Position numbers and translations under genes: made by a program. Of a stretch of 64,000 nt of DNA, positions 1 through 8,105 are shown piece by piece. Every line of letters starts with the position of its first letter. The first letter of the stretch is position 1. Where the stretch lies: positions 1 through 64,000 of the forward strand of contig JAUXTN010000170.1 of NCBI GenBank assembly GCA_030684355.1, in the 5' to 3' direction. The notes under the pieces were generated by a model. The model did not search any database and was not told the DNA's origin. It was given only the letters and a program-made list of their open reading frames with translations. The DNA comes from Pseudomonadota bacterium. GTDB lineage: Bacteria > Myxococcota_A > UBA796 > SXON01.

Positions 1-2468
1 CGCCGCGCCACGAGCGCCCACGCCCACGCGGCGGCCTCGGGGGGCGGCGGCTTCCCGGCGGCCTCCCACGCCGCGAGCGCACCCTCCAAAGTCTCGTCGG
101 GCGCGTGCTCGAGGAGCCGGAAGGCGCCATGGACCGCGGCGGGATCGGGGTCGGCGAGGCGCCGCGCCAGGTCGGCGGCCACGACGGGCTCCCGGGCGCG
201 CCACACCGCGGGGAGCGCGGCGACCGGCACGTCCCCGGCGGCCAGGGCCTCGATGAGCGCGGCGGGGTGCACGTGGTTGAGGCCCACCGGCTCGTCGTTC
301 CAGGACCGGATCAGCGCGCGCCACACGGGGACGAGGACGAAGGGCGTCGAGTCCGCGGACCCGGGCCGGCGGCGGAGCAGGAGGCGGAGCGGGGCCAGGG
401 CGTCGGGGTCCGCCCAGACGGCCTCCGGCACGGCGTTCGCGACGAGGGACGCCCCGAACCGGTGACGGCCGAGCTCGTCCGCGATCCAGGCCCCGGGCTC
501 GTCGCCCTCGACCACGCGCCGCTGCCACTGCGCCCACACCGCCCCCGCGAGCCGTCCGCCGGCCGCGTACGCCCCGGGATGCACCCCGAGCATCAGCACC
601 GCGGTGCAGGCGTCGGCCACGCGGAGCGCCCGGGCCGCCTCGGGGCTCACCTCCCCCTCCCGGGCCTGCCGCGACACGATGGCCGGCGCCGTCACCGCCA
701 GGATCGGCGCGCCGGGCACCCGCTCCACGAGCGCGACGAGGAGGGCGTCCGCGGGGGTCGGCGCGAGGTGGGCGTCGGCGTCCCCGCGCTCCTCGGGCAG
801 GCCCGTCACGAGGCGGGTGAGGGCGGGGGTCCACGGGCGGCCCCAGGGGGCGAGCGCGCCCATCGGCCCCGCGGGGTCCGGCCCCGAGGGGTCCGGCGTG
901 TCCGGCGTCGCGGTGTCGGCGAGGGTGCGGGAGATGGCGAGCGCCGCGAGGGTCCATCGGCCGACCGACGCGGCGTCGCCGCCGAGGCGCGGGCGCGGCA
1001 GCCCGTCGACCGGGACGGCAAGCGCGGCTTGCGCGGCCCAGGCACGCGCCAGGAGCCCGGTCGGCGCCGCCGCGGGGGTCGCGGCGCCGCGGACGAACGG
1101 CTGCCCGTTGAGCAGCTTGCGCCCGACGACGCGGAAGAGGGTCTCCACGGTGGCCACGCCCTCGGGCGTCGGCACCGGCGCGGGCGGGAGGGCGCCCTCG
1201 ATCTCGGGCCAGGAGAGGGTGAGGAGGCGCTGCTCGAGGGCATCGGGCGAGGCGAGCGCGAGGTCGCCGAGGGCGGGGCCGGCCACGGCCTCCTTCAGCG
1301 CCACCCACGTGGCGTAGGTGCCGATCCACGCGGGGCGCAGGCCGTACCGGGGCGGGCGCCCGACCGGCGTGTCGCGCACCTCGAGCAGGCCGAGCGCTTC
1401 GAGGTGCCCGACGGTCTCGACGCCCGCGACCCGCAGCCACTCGTCCCGCGGCCGCGGGCCGCTGCTCGGCTCCCGGAGCGCGGCGGTGGCGATGCGCTTC
1501 AGATCGACCCACCCCCGCTTGCGGGCCCAGTGCCGCGCGGCCTCCGACCGGTCGCCACGCTCGGACACGCGCTTGAACCACTCCTCGCAGAAGCGGTCGT
1601 GATCGGCGCCCACGGACTCCCCGAACACGGCGACGAGGCCGCAGAAGGCCATGACGTCGCCGGGGTGGACGAACACGCGCTGGGCCTGGAGCCGGGTCCA
1701 CGCGGCCTCGGCCCGCGCGGGCGTGAAGCCGCCGTCGGGCTCGTGGAAGCGCGCGGCCCACGCGAGCAGGTCCTTCCACCACGTCGCGACCGGCGGGGAG
1801 CGCACGATGGTCCACGGGCCGGTCGGCACGACGCCGGCGAACATGCGGGGCTGCGGCGGATCGGGCGGCGCGAAGGGGGCGGCGACGCAGATCGGCCAGG
1901 ACTCCAGCCCGTCGGCGCGGAGGAGCGGCTCGGCGCCCTCGGGGTCGGAGAGCTCGACGAAGTGGGCACGCCCCGGCCGCAGCGCCGCCTGGGCGCGCGC
2001 CCACGTGGTCTCGCGGATGAAGACGACGTCGTGCTGGACGTGCAGCCACCGCCCGACGAGCGAGCGCCCGGCGCCGCCCCAGGCATGCCACCACAAGCGC
2101 CGCCAGCGTGCGGGCGAGCGCACCTCGTCGGGCACGCCGGGGAAGAGGGGGTCGTGGCGGAGGTCCCAGCGGCGGTCGGAGCCGAGCTCCGCGAGGTCGA
2201 CGGTGAGCCCGTCGAGGTCGTCGTGGCGGCCGGAGAGGCGCTCGAGGAACGCCGCCTCGGACCAGCCGAGCCCACGCGCCACCGCCGCGACCACCTCGGG
2301 GCGCCGCTCGAACCAGCCGGGCGCCGTCGGGTCCCCGCGATCCGCCAGCGACAGGTGCTGGAGCAGGTTCTCGGCCGTCGGCGCGTTGGGGAAGCCGACC
2401 GCACCCTTCGCGAACTGCCGCAGGCTCTTGTGCCCGCGGCCCTGGATCGCCTCGCTCAACCACGCCAT
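1..2468 (-). CDS. Large HTH / degenerate P-loop (STAND-like) protein, C-terminus off the window
   Basis: Open frame of about 822 codons from ATG at 2468 to the window edge with no stop, so the C-terminus is missing. I translated it by hand. Residues 1-80 look like an HTH-type domain (SLRQFAKGA near 15-23). Residues 120-290 alternate strands and helices like a P-loop NTPase, with AWGGAGRSL (129-137) as a degenerate Walker A in which Arg replaces Lys. A winged-helix-like stretch follows around 340-380 (DEWLRVAG, GHLEALGLLEVRD). The rest is Ala/Leu-rich and helical. HTH, NTPase, winged helix and helical tail in that order is the STAND ATPase layout, but no family was recognised and ATP binding is doubtful. 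It is transcribed away from the radical SAM gene. Confidence 0.7.
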   Translation of the reverse strand, partial: MAWLSEAIQGRGHKSLRQFAKGAVGFPNAPTAENLLQHLSLADRGDPTAPGWFERRPEVVAAVARGLGWSEAAFLERLSGRHDDLDGLTVDLAELGSDRRWDLRHDPLFPGVPDEVRSPARWRRLWWHAWGGAGRSLVGRWLHVQHDVVFIRETTWARAQAALRPGRAHFVELSDPEGAEPLLRADGLESWPICVAAPFAPPDPPQPRMFAGVVPTGPWTIVRSPPVATWWKDLLAWAARFHEPDGGFTPARAEAAWTRLQAQRVFVHPGDVMAFCGLVAVFGESVGADHDRFCEEWFKRVSERGDRSEAARHWARKRGWVDLKRIATAALREPSSGPRPRDEWLRVAGVETVGHLEALGLLEVRDTPVGRPPRYGLRPAWIGTYATWVALKEAVAGPALGDLALASPDALEQRLLTLSWPEIEGALPPAPVPTPEGVATVETLFRVVGRKLLNGQPFVRGAATPAAAPTGLLARAWAAQAALAVPVDGLPRPRLGGDAASVGRWTLAALAISRTLADTATPDTPDPSGPDPAGPMGALAPWGRPWTPALTRLVTGLPEERGDADAHLAPTPADALLVALVERVPGAPILAVTAPAIVSRQAREGEVSPEAARALRVADACTAVLMLGVHPGAYAAGGRLAGAVWAQWQRRVVEGDEPGAWIADELGRHRFGASLVANAVPEAVWADPDALAPLRLLLRRRPGSADSTPFVLVPVWRALIRSWNDEPVGLNHVHPAALIEALAAGDVPVAALPAVWRAREPVVAADLARRLADPDPAAVHGAFRLLEHAPDETLEGALAAWEAAGKPPPPEAAAWAWALVAR

Positions 2469-2521
2469 CGTCACCTCGGGGCCCAAGCTACCGTTCGACC
2501 CGCCGGGACACTACCGCCGGA

Positions 2522-2527
2522 TTTATA
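2522..2527 (-). promoter_or_regulatory. Candidate -10 element for the large NTPase-like gene
   Basis: The 173-base gap between divergent genes holds an AT-rich patch (about 2519-2556), striking in this GC-rich DNA. Read on the minus strand it contains TATAAA, about 53 bases before the ATG at 2468. No good -35 is visible at standard spacing, and the same patch may also serve the plus-strand gene. Confidence 0.35.
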
Positions 2528-2641
2528 CAAATACGCCCGTAATCGTTGTGTAAATGCGCCTCCCCTCCAGGGCCCGGGCCCGCGTGATGTTCGCGGTGTC
2601 CGACCGCGACCGCGGCCGGCGTCACCCCCCTGGAGTCCCCC

Positions 2642-4054
2642 ATGTCCGCCTGCCTCCTCGTCGTCCCCCCCTTGCTGAAGTGCACCACCGGCCCCCTGCT
2701 CGGGCCCGCGATGCTGGCCGGCGCCGCCGCCGCCGCGGGCCACGACGTCGACGTCCTGGACCTCAACGCGCTCCACCTCACCGGTGCGCTCGGCCACGGC
2801 CTGCCGCCCGGGCGCATGGTGGGCGACCACGACCGCCCGGTGGGCCTCCTGCGCGACGTGCAGCGCGCCTACGTGGCGCAGATGGCCGCCCACCTGCCCG
2901 CGGATCCGGGCCTCCTCGACGAGGCGCCCGCGCTGACCCTCCCCTACGCGCACGCCGCGATCGCCGCGGCCGCCGACACGTTGACCGCGACGCCCTGGGC
3001 CGACCGGCTCGACGCCCTCCTGGCCGGCGAGCGGCGCCCCGATCTCGTGGGGATCTCCCTGCTCTACGCGGGGCAGGTGCTCGGCGCGGCGGTCGTCACG
3101 CGGCTGGTCCGTCGGCGCTGGCCCGGGGTGCCCGTCGTGTGGGGCGGGCCGCACGTGACCGCGCTGCGCGACGAGATCGCGCGGGACGCCCGGTACGGCG
3201 CGGCCGCCGACGGGTTCGTGTTCGGGTACGCCGAGCGCACGTTCGTGGCGCTCCTCGATGCCGTGGGAGCGGGCGCCCCGTGGCCGCAAGCGGTCGTCCG
3301 CGCCGGCGCCGGCGTGGCCCTCGACGCCGAGGAGGACGCGGCGGTCCTCCCCCGCTTCGATCGCCTCGGGGTCTACGCCTCCGCGCGGCGCACCCTCCCG
3401 GCGCAGGCCTCGCGCGGGTGCGCCTACGGGCGCTGCCGGTTCTGCACCTACCCCGCGGTGGAGGGCGCGTACCGGGCCCTCGGCCTCGACGGCCTCGAGC
3501 CCATCGTGCGCCAGGCCCACGCCCTCGGCGGGACGATCGCCTTCAAGGACAGCCTCGTCCTGCCCGCCCGCCTCGACGCGCTCGCACAGCAGGTCGCGGG
3601 GCGGGTCCCGTGGGCCGCGTGTACGAAGCTCCACGCCAGCCTCGACGCCGCCCGGCTCCGCAGCCTCGCCGCGGGCGGCTGCGCCACGCTCGAGGTCGGC
3701 CTCGAGACGCTGACCGCCGAGGGCCAGCTCCTCATCGACAAGCGGCAGCCGCTCGGGCTCCTCCTCGGGGTGCTCGACGCCGCCGAGTCGGCCGGCGTCG
3801 GCATGGTCGTCAACTACATGACGGGCTTCCCCGGCGCCGATCCGGGCGCGGAGGCCGACGCGCTCGCCCAGCTCCGGGCGGAGCTCGCCCGCCGGCCGGG
3901 GCTCCTCTCCGTCATCGAGCACAACCGGTTCCAGCTCGAGCGCCGCTCGCCGCTCGGCCGGGAGCCGGAGCGGTGGGGGCTGCGCGTGCGCGGCGCCTGG
4001 CCGTGGGCCACCGTCCTCGCGTGGGAGGCGGCGGAGGCCCGGGCGGCGGCGTGA
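2642..4054 (+). CDS. B12-binding-type radical SAM protein
   Basis: 470 aa. Residues 1-205 resemble the cobalamin-binding Rossmann domain of B12 radical SAM enzymes (DLVGISLLYAGQ at 134-145, VVWGGPHVTA at 165-174), although the classical DxHxxG motif is absent. The radical SAM core follows, with a cluster motif SRGCAYGRCRFC that places Cys at 260, 265 and 268. This is CX4CX2C rather than CX3CX2C, a spacing seen in some B12-type members. Later GLET-like and NYMTGFPG segments fit the TIM-barrel half. The start is set by GGAG at 2632-2635. The gene stands alone: no precursor peptide or substrate gene is obvious nearby, so the substrate is unknown. It converges with the PilZ gene. Confidence 0.85.
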   Translation: MSACLLVVPPLLKCTTGPLLGPAMLAGAAAAAGHDVDVLDLNALHLTGALGHGLPPGRMVGDHDRPVGLLRDVQRAYVAQMAAHLPADPGLLDEAPALTLPYAHAAIAAAADTLTATPWADRLDALLAGERRPDLVGISLLYAGQVLGAAVVTRLVRRRWPGVPVVWGGPHVTALRDEIARDARYGAAADGFVFGYAERTFVALLDAVGAGAPWPQAVVRAGAGVALDAEEDAAVLPRFDRLGVYASARRTLPAQASRGCAYGRCRFCTYPAVEGAYRALGLDGLEPIVRQAHALGGTIAFKDSLVLPARLDALAQQVAGRVPWAACTKLHASLDAARLRSLAAGGCATLEVGLETLTAEGQLLIDKRQPLGLLLGVLDAAESAGVGMVVNYMTGFPGADPGAEADALAQLRAELARRPGLLSVIEHNRFQLERRSPLGREPERWGLRVRGAWPWATVLAWEAAEARAAA

Positions 4055-4088
4055 TCCGCGGCCGCGATCCGGTGCCCCCCGAAGCTCG

Positions 4089-4832
4089 CTACCCGACCGC
4101 CTGTCCCCGCGGCGCCAGGCCGAGGAGGAGGTCCTCCTGGAGCCGCGCCGTGTAGCGGACGAGCGCGGCGGTGGCTTCGTCCGGGATGGCGTCGAAGAAC
4201 ATCGCGATCCGATGCGTGGCCTGCGCGTTCTGGCGCCGCTCCCGCGCCGGGATCTCCGACACGCGCACGACGCGCCCGCCCCAGCGCCACGGCCCCCCCT
4301 CGCCCGGGATCGAGAGCGTCCCGAGGAGGCGGTCGCCGTCCGAGACGCACGGGCCGTGCTCGAAGCCGAGGCCGGTCGCGCTCACGTCCATCCGCGCGTC
4401 GGGGGTGTGTTGAGGGCCGTCCACGTCCTCGCCCCGCATCCACGCATGGACGATCTCGGCGTCCGCGCTGCGATAGCGGAGGTCGACGATGCCCCAGAGG
4501 CGCGGGTACTCGCGCCGATCCACCGTCGGCAGGCGGAGGACGCGGGTGGTCAGGACGTTGCCGGACCGGCCGACCACCATCGCGACCGCGCGCGGGGGCG
4601 CGGGGGAAGGGAGCTCGACGATGAGGCGGGCGCCCATCGGGATGTCCTCGGCGTCGGTGAGCTGAAGGTCGAGCTGATCGCGCTCGGCGCGGAGCACCTC
4701 GGCCCCGACCATGACGGCCGAGCCGCCGGAGTAGACGAGGCGCACGGGGGTCCCCCGGGGGACCGAGAGGGAGACGGCCCCGACCGGCGGCGTGTCGAGG
4801 TGACTCGTGACAAGGCGTTCTCCGCTATCCAT
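4089..4832 (-). CDS. PilZ-domain protein coupled to the sigma factor gene
   Basis: 247 aa. It carries both halves of the c-di-GMP-binding PilZ signature: RREYPR (RxxxR) and, later, DVSATG (DxSxxG). About 90 residues before the first motif resemble a YcgR-type N-terminal domain. I chose ATG at 4832 (MDSGERLV) over the longer open frame to 4910, because this ATG overlaps the end of the upstream sigma factor gene by 8 bases, a translational-coupling arrangement, and the extra residues of the longer form come from the sigma gene in another frame. It probably senses c-di-GMP and acts with the sigma factor, possibly on motility or surface behaviour. That role is inferred from context. Confidence 0.85.
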   Translation of the reverse strand: MDSGERLVTSHLDTPPVGAVSLSVPRGTPVRLVYSGGSAVMVGAEVLRAERDQLDLQLTDAEDIPMGARLIVELPSPAPPRAVAMVVGRSGNVLTTRVLRLPTVDRREYPRLWGIVDLRYRSADAEIVHAWMRGEDVDGPQHTPDARMDVSATGLGFEHGPCVSDGDRLLGTLSIPGEGGPWRWGGRVVRVSEIPARERRQNAQATHRIAMFFDAIPDEATAALVRYTARLQEDLLLGLAPRGQAVG

Positions 4833-5601
4833 TCGCGTCCGCTCCCAACACCCGCTGCAGCCGCCGGACGGCCTGCGCGTGAATCTGACACACCCGAGAT
4901 TCCGTGACACCGAGGCGAACCCCGATCTGCTTCAACGATTGGCCGCTCTGGTAGTAGGAGGTCACCACGTCCGCCTCGCGCTCGGGGAGCGTGGTGATCG
5001 CCGCGTGCAGGGCGGCGTTCCGCTCGGCGGCCTCCCACCGATCGAGCGGCGTGGCGCCCTCGCCCGCGAGCTGATCGAGCAGCGACGAGCCCGGGGCGTC
5101 GTCCGAGGTCGGCGCGTCGATCGAGACGAGCCGGCGGATCTCGTTGTCCGCGCGGAGCCGGTCGTACTCCGCGGGTGCCACCTCGAGCGCCTCGGCCATC
5201 TCCTCCCGGGCCGGTTCGCGGCCCAGGCGGCGGCGCAGGTGGGCGCGCACGTCGTCGAGGCGGGCGGTGTTGCGCCGCACCGCGCGGGGCGTCCAGTCCG
5301 CCTCTCGGAGGCCGTCCACGATGGCGCCCCGGATGCGGATCTCCGCGTAGGCACCCAACGGAACGCCACGGGAGGCGTCGTACCGGTCGACCGCGTCGAT
5401 GAGGCCCAACGTCCCCATGTGTGTCAATTCGTCGAGGTCCACGTTCCCAGGGAGGCGCTGGGCCATGCGCGAGGCGATGGTCCGCACGAGCGGGTAGTGC
5501 TCGGCGATCCGCTGCTCGCGGGTGCCCTCCCGCGAGGGAGGCGGAGCGGGACGCGCCGACGCGACGACGCGCCGACGCGGGAGAACGTGCTCGGTTTCCA
5601 T
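4825..5601 (-). CDS. RNA polymerase sigma factor, FliA/WhiG (sigma-28) type
   Basis: 258 aa. Region 2 carries the hallmarks of the sigma-28 group: LVRTIASRMAQRLP, DLDELTHMGTLGLIDAVDRYD, then GAYAEIRIRGAIVDGLREADW followed by PRAVRR. Region 4 near the C-terminus has LPEREADVVTSYYQ and LKQIGVRLGVTESRVCQIH, an HTH for the -35 element. The start ATG at 5601 (METEHV) lies 5 bases after the lipoprotein stop, and the end overlaps the PilZ gene by 8 bases, so the three genes form one unit. No flagellar gene and no recognisable FlgM-type anti-sigma factor lies nearby, so it may drive a non-flagellar regulon. The family call is firm; the regulon is unknown. Confidence 0.92.
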   Translation of the reverse strand: METEHVLPRRRVVASARPAPPPSREGTREQRIAEHYPLVRTIASRMAQRLPGNVDLDELTHMGTLGLIDAVDRYDASRGVPLGAYAEIRIRGAIVDGLREADWTPRAVRRNTARLDDVRAHLRRRLGREPAREEMAEALEVAPAEYDRLRADNEIRRLVSIDAPTSDDAPGSSLLDQLAGEGATPLDRWEAAERNAALHAAITTLPEREADVVTSYYQSGQSLKQIGVRLGVTESRVCQIHAQAVRRLQRVLGADANG

Positions 5602-5606
5602 GTGGT

Positions 5607-6587
5607 TTATCCGCAGGTCTCGGTGAGCGTGAGGGCGTCGTAGTCGTCCGCGGGGATGCTCTGGGGGCCCTCCGGGGCGTCCATCGTGAGGTCCCACCCG
5701 GCGCGCGCGTCGAGCTGCTGGAGCGCGAGCGCGTGGGGGAGGTCGTAGGCGTAGGCGTACCAGGTGACGGACACCGCGTTGGTGCCGAAGCAGGCCTCGC
5801 CGAGGATGCTCTCGTCGGTGCGCGTGTTGTCGTCGCCGGAGTCGGCGTAGGCGTAGACCGCCAGGATCGAGCCCTCGACGGGGTCGCTCTCGGTCAGGGC
5901 CTCCAACAGCGGCGCGCCGGGGACGGTGAACGACCAATCGGGCGAGATCGGCAGGTCGTAGGCGGACACCGCGTCGACACCCGTGCCCGTGGCGAGCGCG
6001 AGGTGGGTGCCGGCCGCAACGTCGACCACGGAGCCGCCGCCGAGGGTGATCGTGTCGCCGCCGGTGAGGTTCTCGTCGAGGGTGAGGCCGTCCTCCATCG
6101 CGAGCCAGGCCGCGGTGTCGCCGTCGTAGTCGCTGACGAGGTTCCAGCCCTCGGACGCGCCTTCGGGGGGCTCGCTGCCGATGTAGACCACGCGGGTCCG
6201 GGAGAGGCCGGTGTACACGCCCGGATCGCCGTCGGCGTCCTCGGCGCGCAGGGCGATCGCGTAGACGACGGCGTCGTCCGGGTTGGACCCGCGGTCGCGC
6301 AGGGGGACCGCCGCGGGGAGCGTGACGGTGGCGGTGTCGGCGGTGATCGCCTCGATGCTCAGCGCGGTGCCGACCCAGCTGACGGCCCCGTCCTCGTCGA
6401 GTCGGTAGCTGCGCACCTCGTAGAACCCGCCCACGTCGGCCGGGAAGGTGAGCGTCAACGACGATTCCGCCGCCGACACGGCCGAGCGTGGCGACGAATC
6501 GGTAGGCTCGGCGGCCGCGTTGGCATCGGTCTGGACGGACAGGACGGGCATCGTGGTACAGGCGGTGAGAAGCAGGACGATTGACAT
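5607..6587 (-). CDS. Predicted lipoprotein of unknown function, first gene of the sigma factor unit
   Basis: 326 aa starting at ATG 6587. The N-terminus is a very short lipoprotein signal (MSIVLLLTAC, Cys at 10), then a Ser/Ala-rich tether and an acidic, beta-rich region with no family I recognise. Strand-like stretches such as GFYEVRSYRLDEDG and VVYAIALRAEDADGD suggest Fn3- or Ig-like folds. GAGG lies shortly before the start. The stop is 5 bases before the sigma factor start, so it is probably co-transcribed with the sigma and PilZ genes. It could be an envelope sensor or output of that unit, but no motif supports either. Confidence 0.8.
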   Translation of the reverse strand: MSIVLLLTACTTMPVLSVQTDANAAAEPTDSSPRSAVSAAESSLTLTFPADVGGFYEVRSYRLDEDGAVSWVGTALSIEAITADTATVTLPAAVPLRDRGSNPDDAVVYAIALRAEDADGDPGVYTGLSRTRVVYIGSEPPEGASEGWNLVSDYDGDTAAWLAMEDGLTLDENLTGGDTITLGGGSVVDVAAGTHLALATGTGVDAVSAYDLPISPDWSFTVPGAPLLEALTESDPVEGSILAVYAYADSGDDNTRTDESILGEACFGTNAVSVTWYAYAYDLPHALALQQLDARAGWDLTMDAPEGPQSIPADDYDALTLTETCG

Positions 6588-6737
6588 TTGGACCCTCGGA
6601 GTTGCGAGTCCAAGTTCGGTCGGATTCGGGGCGTTCTTGAGTGATTTGGGGGCCCCGAGGCGATGGTGACGCCCTGACACGATTGGATGACATTCTCCGA
6701 CGAGCGCATCCCGGTGGGTCAGATGAGCCCGGAACCC

Positions 6738-6788
6738 AAAAACGCAGACACGGCGAGCCGGGGGCCCACGGGGGACCTCCGGCTCGCC
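6738..6788 (-). terminator. Rho-independent terminator of the REC-EAL to Cys-rich gene operon
   Basis: On the minus strand, downstream of the stop at 6815, a perfect 10-bp stem (6779-6788 with 6752-6761, arm GGCGAGCCGG) closes a 17-base loop. A run of five T follows about ten bases later (complement of 6738-6742). A T-run is rare in this DNA, so this is one of the clearer terminators in the window. It separates the upstream operon from the lipoprotein/sigma unit. Confidence 0.65.
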
Positions 6789-6814
6789 ATCAGTGTGTGT
6801 AGCTTGGCGTCTGC

Positions 6815-7342
6815 CTACCGGTCCGGCGGGCACGACACCGCGGCGCGGGTCACACAGCTCTCCTGGCAGCGGATGCGGCTCTCCTCCATGTCGCGGTACG
6901 CGAGCCGCACGAGGCGGGCGTCCACCGCCTCGCACATCGCCTGGCGACCGTCGATGACCGCCCGCCAGCCCTCGTTCTCCATGGTGAGGACCTCGCCGTC
7001 CGGCCAGCAGGACGGATCGTCGAACGTCACGAAGCAGAGGCCGCCGTCCATCGAGGACTGTTGGCCGGCGCACTCCACGTCGGCCACCTCGAGCGTCCGC
7101 TCGGTGCAGAGGACGTACTCCGCGTTGTAGCGGTCGCCCGAGCGCTCGACGAGCTCGTCGGCGGTCAGCTCCAGGACCCTTGCGAGCTGCCGGCGCGCGG
7201 CGCGCTCCGCCGTCGTCTCCGAGCCCCGGGTGGCGGACGCGACGAGGTCACCGGCGATCGGGCAGCCGGGCACCGGCCCGCGCCAGGTCGCGACACATCG
7301 GGCTCCCTCGGCGTAGGCGAGGGTTGCAAGCAGCAGGATCAT
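6815..7342 (-). CDS. Secreted cysteine-rich protein of unknown function
   Basis: 175 aa. It begins with a short signal peptide (MILLLATLAYAEG) and has about ten cysteines in the mature part, including CVATWRGPVPGC, ECAGQQSS, RCQESC and SCPPDR, suggesting a disulfide-stabilised periplasmic or secreted protein. The start ATG at 7342 overlaps the stop of the upstream PilZ gene by 4 bases (ATGA), so it is translationally coupled to it. It is the last gene of the operon that starts at 11895 and is followed by a terminator. No family was recognised. A role as the external part of the c-di-GMP module is only a guess from position. Confidence 0.8.
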   Translation of the reverse strand: MILLLATLAYAEGARCVATWRGPVPGCPIAGDLVASATRGSETTAERAARRQLARVLELTADELVERSGDRYNAEYVLCTERTLEVADVECAGQQSSMDGGLCFVTFDDPSCWPDGEVLTMENEGWRAVIDGRQAMCEAVDARLVRLAYRDMEESRIRCQESCVTRAAVSCPPDR

Positions 7343-8031
7343 CGGACACCTTCCGTTCCATGGGAGTGAGAGGAGAGCTCGAGCGCGCCCACACGTTGGG
7401 CGAGCTCGACGAGGTACGCGGCGAGGCGGAGCCGGTCGCGGATGGCGATGGCGGAGATGCGCGTGCCGACGACCAGGCGGCCGCGCCGCAAGCCCAGATG
7501 GCGGACCTCCAGACACGAACGGAACGGCGGCTCTCCGGGGAGGAGCAGCGCGCCGGACAGGGTGTCACCGACCTGGAGAGCGAGGTCGACCGGATCGACG
7601 AACGCGGCGCCGCCCACCGAGACATCGACCAAGGGAAACAGCGGGGTGTCGGGCCGGTCACCCCAACGGAAGGCGTAGCCCTCCCCGGGGGGGACGATGA
7701 CACGCTCGGCGAGGCGCCGCCGGCCGGTGCACTCGATCGCGAAGGGGAACGCCGCGACCAGCCGGCCAGGGCCCACGGAGAGCGCCTCGGTGTAGAAGCG
7801 GTAGCTGTCCGCGGGGCCGGTGTATTCGACGCAGATGGGGGTCCCCGGCTCGAACACCGGCGTGGGCCCCGCGAACGTGATGACCACCCCGCTGCCTTCG
7901 GGGTAGGTCAGCGCGCCGACGAGGTCACCGTCCGCGGAGGTCACGATGACCTCCTGGGTGTTCCCCGCGGCATAGAACAGGTGGGCGACGATGTCCGTCA
8001 AGCCCGGCGATCGATCCGCGAGTCTCACCAT
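7339..8031 (-). CDS. PilZ-domain protein, paralogue A
   Basis: 230 aa. ATG at 8031 was chosen because GGAGG lies 8 bases upstream; a longer frame begins inside a palindrome. It shares its whole layout with the next upstream gene: an N-terminal DIVAHLFYAAG block, a beta-rich YcgR-like domain, then PilZ motifs RRLAER (RxxxR) and DVSVGG (DxSxxG). Both motifs are intact, so c-di-GMP binding is likely. No membrane segment or output domain is visible, so it probably acts by protein contact. It overlaps the downstream secreted Cys-rich gene by 4 bases. Confidence 0.82.
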   Translation of the reverse strand: MVRLADRSPGLTDIVAHLFYAAGNTQEVIVTSADGDLVGALTYPEGSGVVITFAGPTPVFEPGTPICVEYTGPADSYRFYTEALSVGPGRLVAAFPFAIECTGRRRLAERVIVPPGEGYAFRWGDRPDTPLFPLVDVSVGGAAFVDPVDLALQVGDTLSGALLLPGEPPFRSCLEVRHLGLRRGRLVVGTRISAIAIRDRLRLAAYLVELAQRVGALELSSHSHGTEGVR

Positions 8032-8050
8032 TTGACCGTCCTCCGCTTCG

Positions 8051-8070
8051 ATGTGCCATCTCTGGCACAT
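8051..8070. promoter_or_regulatory. Perfect 8+4+8 palindrome before the PilZ A gene
   Basis: Perfect inverted repeat with 8-base arms ATGTGCCA / TGGCACAT and a 4-base spacer, lying in the 74-base gap between the two PilZ genes and ending about 20 bases before the ATG at 8031. No T-run follows on either strand, so it fits an operator or a 5'-UTR hairpin better than a terminator. TGGCAC resembles half of a sigma-54 site, but the matching GC is at the wrong distance. Confidence 0.5.
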
Positions 8071-8105
8071 TCTCTACTTCGGCAGGGCGGTCGGAGACTT
8101 GAGCC

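Noticed and set aside
105-2678. Plus-strand open frame of 857 codons
   Set aside because: Antisense to the long minus-strand gene; its Arg/Gly/His-rich protein has no domain and reflects GC bias only.
4833-4910. Longer start for the PilZ gene
   Set aside because: Would read the sigma gene in another frame; the ATG at 4832 has the coupling overlap and gives a normal PilZ protein.
6605-6650. Sigma-28-like promoter before the lipoprotein/sigma unit
   Set aside because: A CTCAAG ... GACCGAAC arrangement can be picked out, but the -10 part matches the consensus poorly and the fit could be chance.
8051-8070. Sigma-54 site at TGGCAC in the palindrome
   Set aside because: The GC that should follow 10 bases after GG is one base off on the coding strand, so the invariant GG-N10-GC pattern is missing.
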